Source: Brevundimonas vancanneytii
Lineage (GTDB): Bacteria; Pseudomonadota; Alphaproteobacteria; Caulobacterales; Caulobacteraceae
Assembly: GCA_945874855.1 (NCBI GenBank)
Contig: CAMCIP010000109.1
Location: forward strand, 1 to 7,616
Length of the DNA stretch: 7,616 nucleotides
Direction of reading: 5' to 3'
Shown here: in pieces, positions 5,540 to 7,616 of the stretch
Layout: every line of letters starts with the position of its first letter
Position numbering within the stretch: the stretch's first letter is position 1
Translations under genes and position numbers: made by a program
Notes under the pieces: model-generated
Told to the model about the DNA's origin: nothing
What the model saw: only the letters and a program-made list of their open reading frames with translations
Database searches by the model: none

Positions 5540-6055
5540 ATGATCCTGCGCACGCCTCGCCTGACCCTTCGGCCCGCGACGCCGGACGACCTCGTGGCCC
5601 TCCATGCGGTGCTGTCCGACCCACGGGCCGTGCGCTGGTGGTCCACCCCGCCTCATGAAACCCTGGCCGAGACGCGCGACTGGCTGGAGGCCATGATCGC
5701 GGGCACCGACGCCGGCCTGGACTTCGTCGTCGAGTTCGAGGGGCGGGCCGTAGGCAAGGCCGGCTTCTACGCCCCACCGGACATCGGCTACATCCTGCAT
5801 CCCGACGTCTGGGGCCGGGGTCTGGCCAGCGAGGCCGTGGCGGCGGTTCTGGACCGCCTGTTCGAGGCCACGGACCACGACGCGGCCACCGCCGACGTCG
5901 ACCCCGCCAACGCCGCCTCCCTCCGGCTTCTGGAGCGGCAGGGCTTCGTCCGGACGGGCTTCGCGCAGAACACCTGGAACGTCGGCGGGGAGTGGAAGGA
6001 CAGTTTCTACTATGCCCTGTCGCGTGAGGCGTGGGCGCGTCTTCGGCAGGCTTGA
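5540..6055 (+). CDS. GNAT family N-acetyltransferase, RimJ/RimL type
   Basis: This 171-residue protein resembles the RimJ/RimL branch of GNAT enzymes, whose best-known members acetylate N-termini of ribosomal proteins; many relatives modify other amines. It opens with the typical TPRLTLRPATPDD (5-17). The acetyl-CoA loop is IGYILHPDVWGRGLASEA (82-99), where Trp91 stands in place of the Q/R of the generic motif, as is common in this branch. NAASLRLLERQGF (124-136) is the characteristic C-terminal segment. The ATG at 5540 is preceded by GGAGG only 2 bases away and AGAGG 11 bases away, an unusual double arrangement, but the protein start matches the family well. The gene is divergent from the thioredoxin gene, and its stop overlaps the putative -35 element of rpmF. 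Nearness to rpmF could suggest a ribosomal substrate, but that is weak inference. It has little sequence likeness to the GNAT at 3780-4307. Confidence 0.92.
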   Translation: MILRTPRLTLRPATPDDLVALHAVLSDPRAVRWWSTPPHETLAETRDWLEAMIAGTDAGLDFVVEFEGRAVGKAGFYAPPDIGYILHPDVWGRGLASEAVAAVLDRLFEATDHDAATADVDPANAASLRLLERQGFVRTGFAQNTWNVGGEWKDSFYYALSREAWARLRQA

Positions 6056-6080
6056 AAAGGCAGACGGCTTCCGGCATAAG
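6052..6080 (+). promoter_or_regulatory. Putative housekeeping promoter for rpmF
   Basis: TTGAAA at 6052-6057 and CATAAG at 6075-6080 are separated by exactly 17 bases. They match the sigma-70-type consensus at 5 of 6 and 4 of 6 positions. The -35 element overlaps the stop codon of the preceding GNAT gene. Transcription would start near 6087 and give a leader of about 80 bases. A 6-bp inverted repeat in that leader (6091-6096 with 6111-6116) is too weak to call as a structure. This is a pattern match only. Confidence 0.45.
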
Positions 6081-6169
6081 CCCCCGCTCGCGCGGCGGCC
6101 CCCGATTTAGGCCGCGGCGTCCCACGTTGCGCCCCTCGATGGCGCCCCAGACCGAAGATTGAGACGGAT

Positions 6170-6352
6170 ATGGCCGTTCCGAAGCGGAAAGTATCGCCCT
6201 CGCGTCGCAACATGCGCCGCGCCCACGACTCGCTGGGAGCCAATCCCTATACCGAGGACAAGGACACGGGCGAGCTGCGCCGCTCGCACCACATCGACCT
6301 GAAGACCGGCACCTATCGCGGCCGCCAGGTCCTGACGCCCAAGGAAGACTAG
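6170..6352 (+). CDS. rpmF: 50S ribosomal protein L32
   Basis: This 60-residue basic protein is bL32, a component of the large ribosomal subunit near the peptidyl-transferase exit region. It begins MAVPKRKVSPSRRNMRRAHD, the classic bL32 N-terminus, and ends with the family's typical tail HHIDLKTGTYRGRQVL. There are no cysteines, so this is the zinc-free form. The length is normal for alphaproteobacteria. The start at 6170 is fixed by the conserved N-terminus; the ribosome-binding site is modest (GAGACGG just upstream). A putative promoter lies at 6052-6080 and a strong terminator at 6381-6410, so the gene is probably expressed as its own transcript. The identification is certain. Confidence 0.98.
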   Translation: MAVPKRKVSPSRRNMRRAHDSLGANPYTEDKDTGELRRSHHIDLKTGTYRGRQVLTPKED

Positions 6353-6368
6353 GTCGTTCCCACGACCT
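6351..6368 (+). repeat. Inverted repeat at the rpmF stop codon
   Basis: AGGTCGT (6351-6357) and ACGACCT (6362-6368) form a perfect 7-bp stem with a 4-base loop (TCCC). The first two bases belong to the rpmF stop codon. No T-tract follows, so it is not a terminator by itself. It may be a stabilising 3'-end hairpin upstream of the true terminator. Confidence 0.6.
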
Positions 6369-6380
6369 TCTGAAGGCTTG

Positions 6381-6410
6381 ACGGCGCGCGGCGGCCCCGC
6401 GCGCCGTTTT
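6381..6410 (+). terminator. Intrinsic terminator of rpmF
   Basis: A perfect 11-bp GC-rich stem (6381-6391 with 6397-6407) has a 5-base loop CGGCC and is followed by T residues (6407-6410), the last part of the stem running into the T-tract. It lies 29 bases after the rpmF stop and separates rpmF from eno. The T-tract is short, but the stem is very strong. Confidence 0.88.
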
Positions 6411-6520
6411 CATGTCCGGGTCACGACGGCCTGATTGCAGCCCCTCGACGTGGCCGGGCGGTGGCGATTTCACGGGGCCTGCGCTAAACCGCGCCGACCT
6501 CTCAGCCACCGGACCCTCCC
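6411..6520 (+). promoter_or_regulatory. rpmF-eno intergenic region, probable eno promoter
   Basis: These 110 bases follow a strong terminator, so eno needs its own promoter here. GCTAAACC at 6483-6490 resembles the GCTANAWC -10 element known from Caulobacter housekeeping promoters with one mismatch. I find no -35 element at proper spacing: TTCACGG at 6469-6475 is too close. The presence of a promoter is likely from context; its exact position is uncertain. Confidence 0.4.
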
Positions 6521-7616
6521 ATGACCGACATCGCCGACATCGTCGCCCGCCAGATCCTCGATTCCCGCGGCAATCCGACGGTCGAGGTGGACGTGATCCT
6601 CGACGACGGCAGCTTCGGCCGTGCCGCCGTGCCGTCGGGGGCCTCGACCGGGGCGCATGAGGCGGTCGAGCTTCGTGACGGGATCAAGGACCTGTGGGGC
6701 GGCAAGGGCGTCGGCAAGGCGGTCGACGCCGTCAACGGCGAGATCTTCGACGCCCTGTCGGGCATGGACGCCGAGGACCAGCGCCGGATCGACGAGGCCC
6801 TGATCCAGCTGGACGGCACCGAGAACAAGGGCCGGCTCGGCGCCAATGCCATCCTCGGCGTCAGCCTGGCCTGCGCCAAGGCCAGTGCGATCTCGGCCGG
6901 CCTGCCGCTGCACCGCTACGTCGGCGGCATCTCGGCCCGCATCCTGCCGACGCCGATGATGAACATCATCAACGGCGGCGCCCACGCCGACAATCCGATC
7001 GACATCCAGGAGTTCATGATCCTGCCGACCGGGGCCGAGAGCTTCTCGGAGGCCCTGCGCATGGGCACGGAGATCTTCCATGCCCTGAAGTCGGCGCTGA
7101 AGGCTGCCGGCCACAACACCAACGTCGGGGACGAGGGCGGATTCGCGCCCAATCTGGCCTCGGCCGAGGCGGCGCTGGAGTTCATCACCCAGGCCGGGCA
7201 GGCGGCGGGCTATCTGGCCGGCGAGGACTTCCACCTCGGCCTCGACGTCGCCTCGACCGAGTTCTTCAAGGACGGCAAATACCGCCTGACCGGCGAGGGC
7301 AAGACCCTGGATCATGAAGGCATGGTCGGCTACCTGGCCGATCTGTGCGAACGCTTCCCGATCGTGTCGATCGAGGACGGCTGCGCCGAGGACGACTTCG
7401 ACGGCTGGAAGGCCCTGACCGAGCGTCTGGGCGACCGGGTCCAGCTGGTCGGCGACGATCTGTTCGTGACCAATCCCGTCCGGCTGGCCGCCGGCATCGG
7501 CGAGGGGCTGGCCAACTCGATCCTGATCAAGGTCAACCAGATCGGGACGCTTTCGGAGACTCTGGATGCCGTCGATATGGCCCATCGCGCCGGCTACACC
7601 TGCGTCATGAGCCACC
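6521..7616 (+). CDS. eno: Enolase (phosphopyruvate hydratase), 3'-truncated by the window
   Basis: The first 365 residues are visible of an enzyme usually about 425 long; the frame is open at the window end. Enolase interconverts 2-phosphoglycerate and phosphoenolpyruvate in glycolysis, and in many bacteria it also sits in the RNA degradosome. Landmarks are QILDSRGNPTVEV (11-23), the mobile loop SGASTGAHE (39-47) with Ser42, the GDEGGFAPN loop (203-211) with catalytic acid Glu205, and magnesium ligands Asp242, Glu285 and Asp312. The catalytic Lys337 is in LIKVNQIGT. The sequence stops at the conserved Ser-His (364-365), just before the arginine of the SHRSGE motif. The ATG at 6521 gives the standard N-terminus, although its ribosome-binding site is poor. 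One small oddity is CAEDD at 288-292, where a Leu or Met is more usual at the Cys. The identification is certain. Confidence 0.98.
   Translation, partial: MTDIADIVARQILDSRGNPTVEVDVILDDGSFGRAAVPSGASTGAHEAVELRDGIKDLWGGKGVGKAVDAVNGEIFDALSGMDAEDQRRIDEALIQLDGTENKGRLGANAILGVSLACAKASAISAGLPLHRYVGGISARILPTPMMNIINGGAHADNPIDIQEFMILPTGAESFSEALRMGTEIFHALKSALKAAGHNTNVGDEGGFAPNLASAEAALEFITQAGQAAGYLAGEDFHLGLDVASTEFFKDGKYRLTGEGKTLDHEGMVGYLADLCERFPIVSIEDGCAEDDFDGWKALTERLGDRVQLVGDDLFVTNPVRLAAGIGEGLANSILIKVNQIGTLSETLDAVDMAHRAGYTCVMSH

Noticed and set aside
5436..6509. 357-residue minus-strand frame over the second GNAT gene and rpmF
   Set aside because: It is antisense to a certain rpmF gene and to its terminator, and it lacks protein-like composition.
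6470..7615. 381-residue minus-strand frame opposite enolase
   Set aside because: Enolase on the plus strand is certain from its catalytic residues. The opposite frame is the usual mirror of strongly biased codons.

Overview
The window is GC-rich, roughly two thirds or more by eye, with G or C at most third codon positions. It carries ordinary chromosomal housekeeping genes. The enolase, the L32 protein, the lipoyl synthase and the START-type Coq10/RatA-like protein all read as alphaproteobacterial. My best guess is Caulobacteraceae, perhaps Brevundimonas, but that is inference from protein style and not a search. I saw no tRNA, rRNA, CRISPR array, insertion sequence, phage gene or defence system. 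Coding density is very high and no gene-free stretch exceeds about 115 bases.

Layout. Bases 57-890 (minus) encode a two-domain 3-mercaptopyruvate sulfurtransferase. It is divergent from a five-gene plus-strand run: lipoyl synthase lipA (951-1913), an unrecognised 97-residue membrane protein (1910-2203), a Coq10/RatA-like START protein (2209-2661, TTG start), an FAD-dependent oxidoreductase of the L-2-hydroxyglutarate dehydrogenase type (2666-3787) and a GNAT acetyltransferase (3780-4307). Junctions of -4, +5, +4 and -8 bases suggest one transcript with translational coupling. This run meets a minus-strand pair head-on: a CcdA/DsbD-type membrane electron carrier (4304-5032) and an exported thioredoxin-fold protein (5029-5439). 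The two opposing stop codons share the palindrome CTAG. A second GNAT gene (5540-6055) is divergent from the thioredoxin gene. It is followed by rpmF (6170-6352) with a likely promoter and a strong intrinsic terminator, then by enolase (6521 to beyond the window end).

How the genes fit together. The lipA run mixes cofactor synthesis (lipoate for the 2-oxoacid dehydrogenases), a likely quinone-related START protein, and a probable metabolite-repair enzyme that would return L-2-hydroxyglutarate to 2-oxoglutarate. The theme is plausibly central respiratory metabolism, but that linkage is inference. The CcdA/thioredoxin pair looks like a compact route for moving reducing power across the inner membrane to a periplasmic thioredoxin. 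rpmF and eno are independent housekeeping units.

I do not see an exciting undescribed system. The most unusual items are the small membrane gene wedged between lipA and the START gene, the serine at the usual cis-proline position of the thioredoxin, and the shared CTAG stop at the convergent junction.
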